A stretch of DNA of 64,000 bases, from positions 1,803,001 through 1,867,000 of the forward strand of contig CM044873.1 of the NCBI GenBank assembly GCA_024500155.1. Reading direction: 5' to 3'. Below are positions 25,301 through 35,863 of this stretch, in pieces (position 1 is the stretch's first letter; each line of letters starts with the position of its first letter). The DNA is from Chenopodium formosanum (Eukaryota; Streptophyta; Magnoliopsida; Caryophyllales; Amaranthaceae). The notes under the pieces were generated by a model. The model did not search any database, was not told the origin of the DNA, and saw only the letters and a program-made list of their open reading frames with translations. The translations under genes were made by a program, and so were the position numbers.

Positions 25301-25518
25301 CAGCAAATATGGAGTTCTCTGGAAGTATTCCAGAAGGAATGCAAATTGACTGGGAAGCTATTCTTACTTTCGATCCTGACTCCTTTGTGGAATCTGTGAA
25401 AAAATGGCTGTATCCCAATCTTAAGGCGACAACATCTTGGAAAGAATACCCAGATGTTGCATCAACCCTTTCAACTACTGGGTCCGTCATTGCTGCTCTC
25501 AGCACTTACAATAACTGA
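7542..25518 (+). CDS. SRFR1: SRFR1, TPR-repeat immune regulator
   Basis: Twenty-three coding exons with GT-AG introns keep frame throughout and encode 1026 aa: 7542-7663, 7841-7950, 10012-10613, 12132-12176, 12293-12394, 12469-12549, 14155-14221, 16456-16556, 16660-16767, 17605-17675, 17816-17872, 18390-18498, 18591-18671, 19356-19442, 20367-20573, 21005-21339, 22245-22331, 22413-22512, 23677-23768, 23911-23949, 24070-24160, 24819-24916, 25230-25518. N-terminal TPRs (about 1-105) include LAKLCSSRNWSKAIRILDSL and DRALELDP; a polar, Lys/Glu/Ser-rich linker follows (about 110-275, mostly exon 3); a second TPR array covers about 275-530; a conserved C-terminal domain ends VIAALSTYNN. In Arabidopsis SRFR1 (suppressor of rps4-RLD 1) restrains effector-triggered immunity and associates with EDS1 and the TNL receptor SNC1. 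Length and C-terminus fit a complete, uninterrupted copy. Confidence 0.95.
7951..10011 (+). other. SRFR1 intron 2 (2.06 kb)
   Basis: Large intron with no supported internal gene. Around 9361-9499 it contains an imperfect tandem duplication of about 70 bp (motif cattcctccctac occurs in both copies). Short open frames at 8230, 9248 and 9649 lack any family signal. Confidence 0.7.
11019..11284 (+). repeat. 133-bp tandem duplication in SRFR1 intron 3
   Basis: The unit starting agttcattaaaaaaacttt at 11019 recurs at 11152 with only a few substitutions. Parts of the adjacent sequence (cattagtggttacacaca at about 11304 and 11418) are duplicated as well, so the intron grew by more than one local duplication. 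Confidence 0.85.
11474..11534 (+). pseudogene. Fragment of organelle-type LSU rRNA (sarcin-ricin loop region)
   Basis: The segment contains agtacgagaggactggg, which holds the universally conserved sarcin-ricin loop core AGTACGAGAGGA, followed by gggccaacctatggtgta. The flanking bases match the bacterial/organelle form of helix 95 rather than the nuclear 25S form, and agree with my memory of plant mitochondrial 26S rRNA. About 60 bp are recognisable; similarity is lost after gtgta. It sits in intron 3 of SRFR1, is too short to function, and is best read as an organelle-DNA insertion (NUMT). Confidence 0.7.
11670..11750. repeat. Inverted repeat (26-nt arms) in SRFR1 intron 3
   Basis: The left arm 11670-11695 (starts taggattagatcgcaatat) and right arm 11725-11750 (ends tggtctaatccta) pair at 24 of 26 positions around a 29-nt loop. 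It could be a small MITE or hairpin relic; it lies about 135 bp after the rRNA fragment. Confidence 0.75.
11899..11989. mobile_element. Small Stowaway-like MITE in SRFR1 intron 3
   Basis: About 90 bp. The ends are inverted: tattttcttcgtttcttaat on the left and attgagaaatggaggaagta on the right, each at a TA dinucleotide. Next to the ends, acatgcaa and ttgcatgt extend the inverted repeat. The CTTCCTCC/GGAGGAAG-type end and TA target fit Stowaway (Tc1/mariner) MITEs. Confidence 0.6.
14222..16455 (+). other. SRFR1 intron 7 (2.2 kb)
   Basis: The largest SRFR1 intron. It contains a 41-base poly(T) at 14445-14485, a tandem cluster of ttggccttgtgttgcattgc-like units at about 15681-15765 and a 28-base poly(A) at 16281-16308. 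The rest looks like degenerate transposon-derived DNA, but no element boundary could be defined. Confidence 0.6.
15681..15765 (+). repeat. Degenerate minisatellite, GGCTTGGCCTTGTGTTGCATT type
   Basis: Three to four imperfect units of about 28-30 bp, recognisable from repeated ttgtgttgcattgc, inside SRFR1 intron 7. Confidence 0.7.
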
Positions 25519-26010
25519 TATCTTCAAATTTATGAAGAGGTAATTGAAATGGCACAGAAATCGCTCCCTCTCTTCATTGTTTGATTTCTAAGAGTACCTT
25601 GAAATGACGCTGACAAGTATATATGACTTGCTCTCTAACTCATAGTCATACTTTATTCTCTTTCTAACTTAGAAAGACCACAGTTTCATCATGCTATGCA
25701 CAGAATATTTAAAAATTTGATGTTGATGTCGAAAATTCACAGTATACCCTATATTCTAGTAAACATTTACAAGTGGCTTGAAGATGTTATTCACAATCAC
25801 CTGTTTATATGCAGAGAAAATGCTGCTGTAGCATGGATCCTTATGACGGCAAAGGAGCCGTGGTTGAGATCGATGTAAAATAGACCACAGTTGTCATCTT
25901 ATTTATTTTAACTGTTGTATGTTGTACATTAGTTATTTCTTTTTCTTTTTTTTTTCCAAATTTGATGTATTCTTTTCTCAGTTGCACCATTTTCCCAATA
26001 AATTTCATAT
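25519..26010 (+). other. SRFR1 3' UTR with probable spliced intron
   Basis: A good donor (gaagag|gtaattg, intron from 25540) lies 21 nt after the stop codon and a good acceptor (tatatgcag|agaaaatg) ends at 25814, suggesting a 275-nt 3' UTR intron. An AATAAA signal occurs near 25998. Because the junction is under 50 nt from the stop, it would not be expected to trigger nonsense-mediated decay. Confidence 0.5.
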
Positions 26011-26929
26011 TTTTTCTGTAGGGATAATGATAGTTTGTTCCTGTGTGGGATGTTCAATTCCTCCAACTTTCTAAACCGTTGTATCTTTTAGCTGATTGCA
26101 TATATATGCTTGTATAGAAAATTAAGTTTCCTTTGGGTTTAAATAAATTTGCATTGCAAACAATACTGATAATCCCCGCAATTACAACACCAATCGGAAA
26201 TCGATGGACACAACAATTTGAATATTGAGAAAGTAAAGCTTTCAGCTTCGGAACTCTGAAGGTCATATGCTCACAGTTTATTTACCAGTTCAGAGTCCAA
26301 CCAGGGGAACACCGAACACCGGAACAGGGTCATGATGATGATCTAGAGTACAAAGGGATCGATGTAGCGTCTGAATCGGAGCCTATTCAACTTTCTGTGA
26401 GTTTACAGTAACCAAGCAAAACATGAGCTATAGTTGGCTAGAAGCTCGGAAATTGCATAGTACAACCTTAAAAGTTAAACTACTCTTCAAAAACAATTAC
26501 AATAAAATTCTTTTTAGCTCAACTTCGGAGTTCAATAACTTGTGGCAAAATAACAAGACACCATAAAAATAGCACGAAATCTAGTTCAATAATTTATTTC
26601 CTTATTTATAATGGTAGCACTTTGATTTTCAACGGGAATGTCTAATCTACAAGACTAGAAGTCTCACAAATCTATTACAGTAGAATACTGCCAATAAAAA
26701 ATTAAAAAAAAAAAAAAAAAAAAAAGCAGGAATAATTACATAAATTAGGAACAAAAAAAATCCACTTTGTTAAATTAATATTATAATGTCCAATTATTGG
26801 ACCCATTATACCTAATGACTCAAATGCACCATCTTTCCTACCAAAATTAACAAAATTACATAAACATATGGCTATTATTGACTTGCTTTTAGCTAACCGG
26901 TCCCCGAAACAAAACAAAATATATCTTAG
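26011..26929. other. Convergent intergenic region
   Basis: This is the tail-to-tail space between SRFR1 (plus) and the ARM/TPR gene (minus), AT-rich with a poly(A) tract near 26703-26725. It may hold the last exon and 3' UTR of the ARM/TPR gene: an acceptor-like site on the minus strand near 26395 would give a short alternative C-terminus. Confidence 0.45.
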
Positions 26930-28657
26930 CTACTTACCATCATCTGATTTTTGAATTATTTCTTCGAGATGATCACATTGAGAAGTAGAATCAAGACCAA
27001 TGAAGAGCCAAGTAGCGCGAGTCTGTTTACTTATTAAATGAGCTGCATAATACGGGACATTGTAACGCTTCCTTCCATTGGACTTAGAATTCTTATTGCA
27101 ATGAATGGACAATAAACAGTCCATCAAGCTTTCCTTAGCGAATCCCAACATGTCATAAGCTTGTGACCTCCTCCAAAGGCTTTTGCTATGTGGATTGTTG
27201 TTGTTGTTACCTCTACTCGACAAGCATATCGCCTTTGTTGTATCACTAATTACACTTTCTGGCTTTTTAAGGAGCAAATAACATTGAGCTCGATTACTAA
27301 ACAAAACAATCCTCTCTTTTCTATACTTTAAAGGGCACAAATCCAAGGCTTTTGTGTACTTGCACAAACCTCCTTCAACATCCCCTTCCCAAAATAACTT
27401 ATTCCCTTCTTTCTTCATTTGTGTTGCCAAAAATTTCCTCTCTTTAATCTCATCATCACCTAACAATTTCTCTCTTTTCCTCTTGTCAACTTTGACATCC
27501 CATATTTCTTCCAATGCTTTTTCAGCTTCTTCACTTAATCTCAACTGACCATATTTAATCTTCCCATAATCTTGCAACAAAACCTGTGTAATCATCTCCC
27601 CAATCCTTTTTCTCCCCTTAACACTCCTAATTTCTACCAAATCCTTAAGATAAAGAACTGCATGATCTATAACTTTGTATCGTGTATCCGAGTCCTTGAG
27701 CATTAGCAAGAGGGATTCAATAGCCATGTACTGCCAATCATCCGAGGATCGGCTTGTATTGCAAAGGCTTAAAATGACTTCTTTTGAACTTGCAATACTA
27801 AGTCTTCCAGTTTTTGAATGACACAAACTTCTTATAAGACCAATACCTGAAGGAGATTTCTTGTTAACTAGCCCACCCCACATCACACTTAAATTTTTGA
27901 GAAAACTCTGATTGCAGCATATCAGATTTATGCCTCTTTCCCTCTTCACAAAGCAGTCTAGCAGAGAAAGACACCAACACTGCAGCTGACTAGCCCATTC
28001 TTCCGCCTTTCGATTTTCAAACTCGAACCCTCCAACTCCTCTTGTGAGCAAATCACACTGATACTTCAACCTTTCTGATTCTGTTTTTCTGACAAAACTG
28101 TCATATACAACTTTTAAGCAACTAGAAGCCATCTTCATGGACAATTCCAATATCTCCCCTTCATAATCTTTAAGCTTCTTAAATGACTTATCATGGCTTG
28201 CAAGATGCCCAAGTGCACGAACCGCGACACGTTGCTCCACCCAACTGATTTTACCTCTTAGCAGCTCCAACAGGGGTGGAATTACACCAGAATTTGCTGC
28301 TTTTTCTGCAAATTTAGGCTGGTTCATGGTATATGAACCTATTATATGAGCTGCATAATAGGGTATATAGATGTTTTGATCTTTAAGAAGCCAATCTTTA
28401 TGATTGAGACCTTTAAGAATAAAGTTGGACATGCAATGGAAAATCCCAAGGGAAGGAAATTCTGGATCATTTGGTTGGTTCATGGCTAAGTTCCAAAGAC
28501 TGCTTAACACCAAAACATGTTCTTGGTCATCTTTAAATGGCATTTCTTTGAAACATTTGGCTATTTTTTTACTTCTACGAAGTGGGTTTGGTTCATTCAT
28601 GGCACAGAAAAAACAATAGGATTTTTTGCATGATTTTTCAGGTGGGTTGATTTTCAT
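26930..28657 (-). CDS. ARM-repeat plus TPR protein
   Basis: A single long open frame of 575 aa. The N-terminus has a short cysteine pair (SYCFFCAMNEPNPLRR, about residues 13-28). ARM/HEAT-like helices follow, including SGVIPPLLELLRGKISWVEQ (about 122-142). Near the C-terminus is a TPR block of about 110 aa beginning MKKEGNKLFWEGDVEGGLCK (about residue 415). This arrangement matches a small plant family of ARM/TPR proteins (Arabidopsis At3g50030-type, from memory) whose biochemical role is not established; scaffolding is inferred. The first Met (28655-28657) is preferred over the Met at residue 20 because the preceding residues resemble the family N-terminus. The final codons read GGT AAG TAG, which is also a consensus splice donor, so the annotated stop may lie inside an unspliced intron. 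The gene converges on SRFR1. Confidence 0.85.
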   Translation of the reverse strand: MKINPPEKSCKKSYCFFCAMNEPNPLRRSKKIAKCFKEMPFKDDQEHVLVLSSLWNLAMNQPNDPEFPSLGIFHCMSNFILKGLNHKDWLLKDQNIYIPYYAAHIIGSYTMNQPKFAEKAANSGVIPPLLELLRGKISWVEQRVAVRALGHLASHDKSFKKLKDYEGEILELSMKMASSCLKVVYDSFVRKTESERLKYQCDLLTRGVGGFEFENRKAEEWASQLQCWCLSLLDCFVKRERGINLICCNQSFLKNLSVMWGGLVNKKSPSGIGLIRSLCHSKTGRLSIASSKEVILSLCNTSRSSDDWQYMAIESLLLMLKDSDTRYKVIDHAVLYLKDLVEIRSVKGRKRIGEMITQVLLQDYGKIKYGQLRLSEEAEKALEEIWDVKVDKRKREKLLGDDEIKERKFLATQMKKEGNKLFWEGDVEGGLCKYTKALDLCPLKYRKERIVLFSNRAQCYLLLKKPESVISDTTKAICLSSRGNNNNNPHSKSLWRRSQAYDMLGFAKESLMDCLLSIHCNKNSKSNGRKRYNVPYYAAHLISKQTRATWLFIGLDSTSQCDHLEEIIQKSDDGK

Positions 28658-30898
28658 ACCTTATTATTATATGGGTTTTTTGGTTTATATTTGAAGGGTG
28701 GAAAATATGAAAGAGGTATGATCAGTTGGAGTGATTGAACTAAGGGGAGTAGATGTATTAGTATTGGTACGTAAGGCAGTGATTTAAATTTAATTATGTA
28801 TTTCATTAGTTAATCTGGTAGAACAAGAAAGGTATATAATTAATTAATTAATTATAAGCTGTATTAAATGATATTGCTTCATGCAATAGGATTTTAAAAA
28901 AAGGCAAAGTGATGTCTGCGTCACCCTAAAGAGTTATAGCTCGAGAATTTGGACAAAGTTTAATCATGTATACAAATGGTTGACTCAAACGTGACCTAGC
29001 TAGGTATAACTTTTTTGAAAGTATTATTGTTTGGTATTGCTTGCACTAATGTCCTCCAATAAGGTTTGAATTTACACTTTTAGACCTGCTCATCAACAAA
29101 CAACTCTCCATGAGGATTTGAATCATGCACACAAAATGTAGTCAGAAGCACAATGTTGCCCGAGGGGTAAAATTATACCCGAATGTAGGATGGAGATTTG
29201 AACTGATTAAACTATGGTGCTTTTGTGTTCTTGGACAACTATTTATTTACACCGTCTAATTTTGCCTACTAGAAAACTCAGAGTTAAACGACGAGAGTGT
29301 ATTCATAAAAATTCAAACCATCACATTAAAAAATCGGATAATTATAGATGATCGAGTTCTTAGGTGCAATAACAAAGAGATTTAACTTCATATATCATGA
29401 GTGTTATGATTACTCCCATATGCAAAGACGCAAAGCGACAACGAAAACAGCAGCTTGATTTCCACCTTTAATTTTCTTCCAATCACTAATCACATGTCAC
29501 TAATATGACAAAACCTAATTTAATTAGTAGCTTCCCACTCAAATCAAATAAGAAATTTCCCAAAAGTTACCAAAATATAAGGTTCCAAGTACAACAGTGA
29601 TTGTCTCGAGAAAATACGGCTGCCTGCCATACACAATTAGTAAAGGGTTTAAAGTCTAAGTAAGAGAAAGTGGCTAAATGTGTGCTGTGCTTTACTTTAT
29701 CTTAAATTACCTTTGTATGTAATCAAAGCCAAAGTATACTTTTCAGCTTCTTTAGGCAATATCTAAAGTATTGTGATCTTAGATCTAAGTTAATCAGTTC
29801 TAATCGTGCCATCTGTCTAAACAACACGCTACTGGTTCACAGCATGAGGGTAGTCTTCGAGATTAGGAATAAAAAGCATGATTAAGGGAGAATGTTTCTC
29901 ACTAATCAAATATAAGCCTGAGTTAAAAAGCAAAATCTATGTAGACTAATGACAACTTAAGCTGACAGCCATAAGGCCCATAACAATATAATTTGATGTC
30001 CAGCACTCCTGCATGTCCATGTATTTGGGAGAAGAATAAAAAAAATGTTTTTTGCGGCTAGATTCAGAGCTCCATTGACCATTTGGTATACTACCTCCGA
30101 TTTTTCTTATTTGCAATTTTAGAATATTTTATATCACACAAATAATATCTCAAAGATGCAAATAATCAAAATCAAAGGTAGTACTAGTAGTCTGACTTGA
30201 TACTTCTACAAAGGCAAAAAGTTTGGTTAGCCCTGAGCGGCTGAGCCTGACTAAGCCTGCTAATCACGCAAAAAAGGTTGCTAACCCTCGGTGTAAACGT
30301 ATCAGTCCTCAGCAGAGACATGGGGAGGGTCTCTTTGCAAATTTCTGAGTTAGTCTCGTCTATTTTCCTTTGCTGGGCTGTAAAATTTACCTTCAGTTTA
30401 AAGCTAATTCTAGATCACAGCCGCTTGCAGAGTCAAAATTGTCAAGTGAAAGAAAGAACGAACCCTGAGTCCCTGACCAAGACTTAAAACTTTAGCAGAA
30501 GTGGCACTTAGTCGAGATTTGGGACTAAAGTCACAAAAGCATAAGAAATTAAGAATGAAAATGATCAACAAAGAACTTCAGAAAATACTAGACTAATAAT
30601 CTTGATCATTTCAGTATCATCCGATCCCTGGATTTGAACAGAAAAGGCTTGAACATCTAATCATCTTCCGAATACCCTAATCCCTTGATCGTAGTCTGAA
30701 AAAGAAACAAACATCTGGAGTAGCAAATTCACTGAGTTGCAAGTCAAAACTTAGCAAAAAACGCTAAAACCCAAAAGTAGCAAAAAGGGCACATCTAATG
30801 CAAAGCTCTGCAGCTCAACTTTCTACTAAACACTAAAAACTAAATTCTAAGTACACAGCTGCCTCAGTGACGATTCCTAGCCGAATAGAATTGAAAAG
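28658..30898. other. Intergenic region between two minus-strand genes
   Basis: This covers the putative promoter of the ARM/TPR gene (28658 upward) and the 3' flank of the SWIB gene. It contains an aattaattaattaatta tract near 28840 and a Stowaway-like MITE (30089-30184). No coding exon was supported. Confidence 0.55.
30089..30184. mobile_element. Stowaway-like MITE
   Basis: About 96 bp with inverted ends at TA: left tactacctccgatttttctt, right atcaaaatcaaaggtagta; inside these, atttgcaatttt pairs with gatgcaaat. It fits a Tc1/mariner (Stowaway) MITE. Confidence 0.65.
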
Positions 30899-32655
30899 CT
30901 ACAGCAAGTGTGGAGTGATCAATCCTGAGATCTCGAGGAATCCCACACGTTCCTTTCCAGCAAATATTTTCTTCAGCTTCTCATCACATATGATGACTTT
31001 CTTGTCATTGGGATCCTAAACACGATACAAAACTTTATGTTATTGAAATACACATACATTAGGAAACACTAGTACTACTAATTGGAGATTCAATACATAA
31101 GATAACCAGCAAGCTTTTAGCTGCATAAGCATCTTAGCAGTTAGGACTGGCACAGATCACAAGCAGCCAAACACGTAAAGCATAAGCATCTTAGTGCTAC
31201 TACTGCTTTTCTTCATACTAATCTAATAATTTGTCTCAAAAGCATATTGAGTAATTGAAACAGATAAATATTACTCCTTGATTGAATATATTAACATCCT
31301 GTGAACTTGTATTAAGTCTAACAGCCTCTCATAATTAGAGAGATGATACAACAACAACAATAACAAAGCCCTTAGTCCCAAAATGATTTGGGGTCGGCTA
31401 ACATGAATCGTCATAAGGCATCGTACGATATAAAGAAAAGAACATAACAAAATCATCACTTAAAACTATAACTAGAAAGATGATAAATAGCATAATTTTA
31501 CCACAAGAGCCTTTATATATAACTCTAACACTCACCTCTCCCTTATCACTCTATGACACCAAATTATAACTATTTCAAGACAAGTGACAATAAATTTTCA
31601 AGATAACGTATGTGATTATTATATCTGAATGGATGCAGGGTGTACATATAAACAGAAGCATCCCTTGTTGAGCCTGAGACGGGCATCTCCACTCATATAG
31701 TATGAGTTTATAACCAACATATAGATTCACTATTTTATGCTGATAAGATTTTCAAACACACAATATCCAAACCCTCTTATCATTGAATTGCAACTCTTTC
31801 TCTTCAAAACCAAACATATTCTCCTATAAAATAACTTGAATGCCACTAACACTGCAATTTTGCCTTAGGCAGTTAAGAGGAATCAAATGTACACAGCTTA
31901 ACGATACGATTAAATGAGGCAATTTTGTAGCCTCGTCTTATCCTTTATTAGTCGAATTTGATTGGCATAACATCAAAATACAAACATATATGTACTTAGT
32001 ATATAACAACAAAATTCACCATCCAAACATGTAAACACCGAAAATTTAGAATATACATGATACATAACATTTCAACCTTGATTCTGATTACCTCTTTAGT
32101 AAGGGTATTAACTCAGCCGTGTTTTGTTCACCTTACTTCCAATTAAGTTTAGATAAGGGTTAAGCGATAAACAAGGGCTACCAAGTGTAATTTACAACTA
32201 AATATTCTTACAAGTTCAGTTCAGTCAAATTACTTCGGGTAGTTTAGTTAAGTTCAAATAAGGATATTAACCACACCATAATTACTAAAATTGTGCAAAA
32301 ATTACACAAAAATTCACTAATTAATAAAATAATCTCAGAGAAAAGAGATGACCTGAAGATCGTTGGCTTTGATGTGGGCCCAGATAACCTTAAGTGCTTG
32401 AGTTCTAGAAATTTCCGGAGCACCCACAAATTCTTGAAGAGCAGGAGTAATTGGCCTTGGCTTCATTATTCCTCTCGGCTTCCTTGTTGTTGACGGAGTC
32501 GTAGCACACGCCGTAACTCCTCCAAACTTCCGGCTAATTCCCACCGGAAAACACACCGCCGTCGCCGGAGTATTCACCGGAAAACCACCAAAAAACGACG
32601 AATTCTTCCCCTCAAAAACCACCGCCTTCATTCCACACCCAATTGTTCCTGCCAT
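30899..32655 (-). CDS. SWIB/MDM2-domain protein, probably plastid or mitochondrial
   Basis: Two exons, 32353-32655 (101 codons) and 30899-31015 (38 codons plus stop), are joined by a 1.34 kb GT-AG phase-0 intron and encode 139 aa. The first 55 or so residues are rich in Ser, Thr, Ala and Gly with few acidic residues, typical of an organelle transit peptide (cleavage site not determined). The SWIB fold covers about residues 62-139: a KPRPITPALQEFVGAPEISR start, IWAHIKANDLQ at the exon junction, DPNDKKVIICDEKLKKIF after it and a GFLEISGLITPHLL end. Stand-alone SWIB proteins of this size in plants are mostly targeted to plastids or mitochondria, with reported links to nucleoid compaction; the role here is inferred from family. 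An Au-like SINE fragment lies in the intron. Confidence 0.92.
31334..31436 (-). mobile_element. Au-like SINE fragment in SWIB intron
   Basis: The segment reads acaacaacaataacaaagcc followed by cagtccc-like and atgatttggggtcggctaac. The combination of a CAA-rich stretch and TTGGGGTCGGCTA is characteristic of the 3' half of the plant Au SINE family (from memory). On this strand it appears reverse-complemented. It is truncated and no target-site duplication was resolved. Confidence 0.5.
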
Positions 32656-34108
32656 TTTTGCTGTTTTCTCTCTCTTCTTTGCTGTGTGTTTCCTAGAGTG
32701 CGCTCTTTTGGTTCAATTCCTTGGATAACGTTTTTAATTTTTTTGAAAAATGAATTTTAGGGGTGTCTTTGTCTCTTCATTTTCTGTCCGTTGATTTTTC
32801 TGCGTTAAATCCTGACCCTTGGTATGATTTATTGGTTTCTTTAATGAAATGGGCTTTTTGAATGGGTTAGTTCACTTAGTTGAAGATTTTGATATTGGGC
32901 CAACCTTATTATCTGGATTTATGAAATTATCAGCTTGTTATGCGCATGGTTTGGGTTGGTTCAAAAGGCCTAATTGTCAAATTTTGTGCTTTTAGTTTTC
33001 GAAAAATGTATTGCTTTCAAAATGATGCTAAAGTTGTAAAGAGGCTCTAAAAACAAATGATTTGAAATGATGATTAATAATTAGATCATATACTTCAAAA
33101 CATGATTTGCATCATATTACTGATTAAATATTAGGTTCAAGTAAATGAACATATAATTCAAAATAAAAAGAACTTTGATTCGTGAAATAAGAACATGGTT
33201 TTATAATCGAGTAAAACAAAGCCATTTGTTGAAAAAATATGAAAAGTGAAGATGAGATATGTTCTTTTATTTCAAAAAAGTTTATTTATTTTTTTCATAA
33301 GTTGAATAATTACTATGCACTTGCGTGTAGAGGGATAGGATTTGACGACCTTCTATGAGTAAAGAGTAGTTTTGTAATTATTCAGGTGGGTCTTTCTCCA
33401 AATGTATGGAAGAATATAGAAGATCCAATTGTAAATTTGATTGAAGATACCAACTAATTGGTTCAACAATACAGCATAAATCGTGTCATGCGTGTATCGA
33501 AGATGAATTTCTTTTGACACAAAACAAAACTTTAATAAATCAAGAAAAAATGAGTTAGAATTAATAGCTTTTTGGGACATATAGACATTAGTAAGCCAAG
33601 TTTAGCACAAAGAAGAGATGCTTTTAAGTTAAGATGCATGGTTATATTATGTTTGTGCGTGGTACTTTATATTCAATTCCATCCAATACCTTTATTTTCT
33701 TCATTCCAAAGTTCTCTTCAGCCTACAAGCCTCTCTTACTTCACCCTGAAGTATAAAGATTAATGAGCTAAATGATAGGCTAACACCTCATCAACCTTTT
33801 TATATAAAGTAAGCTATTGAAGCATGATTGTATATATATTATCGCATGCACTAAAGTTTATGCATACATTTTTTATGTGTTCATTTAGCAAAGATTGGGC
33901 TCTAATTTTCATCTTATCCAATCATGTTATTACAGTTTTCAGCATACATCATTATCATGGCTACTTAATTACACTGTTTTGTTCTCACTCAATGAATGAT
34001 TTATGCTTTTTTACTTTCTTCGTATGTTTGACGCAAGGGTTAGTCTACAACATATTTCTTAAGAATAAAGTTATTGACTGTCTTCACTTGATGATTAGCA
34101 TAAAATAA

Positions 34109-34181
34109 AATAAATTTTAAGTTTTCAACGACATATATACTTCGTATGTTTTAAGTTTTCAACATACGTGTATATATATAC

Positions 34182-34212
<31 letters not shown>
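34109..34212. repeat. Short duplication followed by (TA)n tract
   Basis: The motif ttttaagttttcaac occurs twice (about 34113 and 34149), followed by an imperfect (TA)n run from about 34171 to 34212. Confidence 0.8.
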
Positions 34213-34698
34213 GCTACTCTGATTATCCAGTTTAATTTCATAAGAATCATAACAATAACTTATAAACTATTCAAATTTAGCGCACTTGCTCATATTTTTA
34301 GTAAAAATGAAAAATAATAGTGATCGTAACTAATCTAAATTTATTATAGTGTAATTATAAAATTCAATTTAATTTAAAGCTATTTGTAATATATTCTCCA
34401 TCAATACTTCACATCAATTCAAGGCACTAAAATGAAAAATTAAAAGAAAATCATTTATCTTATGTAAGAAAATAATGTATTATTAATGAATTGGTCATTC
34501 GAAACAAATGCACATAACATGTGATGATGGTACAGGAGCCTAATATAATTTCTAAAACGTTAGGCAACGGTTATATAAATACTTTAATAGGCAGCACAAT
34601 TAGGTTGAAAGAGATTGAGCAACTACAAGACAAAGCCCCCACAAAAGGCTCACCTTAGCTTTTAGGTCATGCTATGCTACTACATTGCGCTACTCGTA

Positions 34699-34844
34699 GG
34701 GCATGTTCTCTTCAACTAAATTTCAATTTAGTTTAGCTCTAATCAGTTAAATTCAGTTCAGTTCAACTCTTAATTTTTTCACATAAACAGTTCAGTTCTA
34801 TTCAATTTAATTTAGTTCAGTTCAGTTCAATAAATCAGAACAGA
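34699..34844. mobile_element. TGAAC-rich MITE, copy at 34.7 kb
   Basis: It starts gggcatgttctcttcaa and ends aaatcagaacagac, with an interior of repeated ttcagttcag pentamer arrays. It shares the GGGCNTGTTC...GAACAGNCC end structure with elements at 38.4, 42.5 and 52.5 kb. TA occurs at both edges here but not at every copy, so the target duplication is unresolved. Confidence 0.6.
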
Positions 34845-35229
34845 CTAGTATTTTACTACTGCTTCTGCCAATTTGCCTTTTAAGATTTTAAGTGCTTCAA
34901 CCCAAAGTATGTAAATCCGAATAAGCTGATAGCTAACAGCTCAATTGCCAGCAGTTAACTAAATACAAAAGGTTATTACGTGTGCATATTTGATTTGACA
35001 TTTAAACAGCTGTCCCCCCTTATTAATCACCAGCTTGGCTCCAGCTTGGCTTACCTTGCCCCACTCTAATAATAATTAATCAAATCATCACTAATTATAT
35101 AATTTAGCCAATTATAATCATAGCTTCCTGATTAATTCATTTTTTTTGAGGAAATCTTTTTATTTTATTCTAATCTTTTTAGTTTTACTACGTATTATTA
35201 CTACTTTGCTATTTGCTTCATTAATAACA

Positions 35230-35285
35230 TATACTAAAAGACACATCAGCCATGACACGTGTCATCTCTTGATGTGTCCTTAGTA
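35230..35285. repeat. Foldback with central perfect 14-bp palindrome around a G-box
   Basis: The centre, atgacacgtgtcat (about 35252-35265), is a perfect palindrome containing CACGTG. Outer arms tactaaaagacacatca and tgatgtgtccttagta pair with small mismatches, giving a hairpin of about 55 bp flanked by AT-rich DNA. It may be a miniature foldback transposon; G-box binding is possible but there is no gene within 3 kb. Confidence 0.7.
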
Positions 35286-35706
35286 TATTTTTATTTTTTT
35301 AAAAAATAAAAATTATTAAGGAAACAAATATTTTGCATATATATAAATAAATATAGATCTTACGGTATATTGAGAAATTATATCACAAAGCTATGAATAA
35401 ATATTTCCACAATCAGTTATTCCATTAAGGAAACAATAATAATCCCAAAGAAAACATCTAATAATTATACCATGATTATGGTAATATATAAGTATGCAAT
35501 CTTCCGTTAAATAAATAAATAAACATTTTTTGACTTAACAAAAATAAGGAAAATTCAATTTAAAGTTTGCCATCTTTTTTGACAAGAGTCACAAGACAAG
35601 CAAATATTTGCACTATTAAATTTAACAACGATACCCTTCAAAAAATTTTAAGATACTCTTCAAAAAAGACTTAACAAAGATTAAAAGAAAAATGGTTCGT
35701 TATTTC

Positions 35707-35737
<31 letters not shown>

Positions 35738-35863
35738 TGGTCCGTTATTATAAATATTAATTATGCAATATTATACTTAACTTTATACTTGACTTTTACT
35801 TTCGGTAACAAACAATTAGTAGTTCGGTTGTATGATATATTATATTTGTATTTTATTTTAAAA

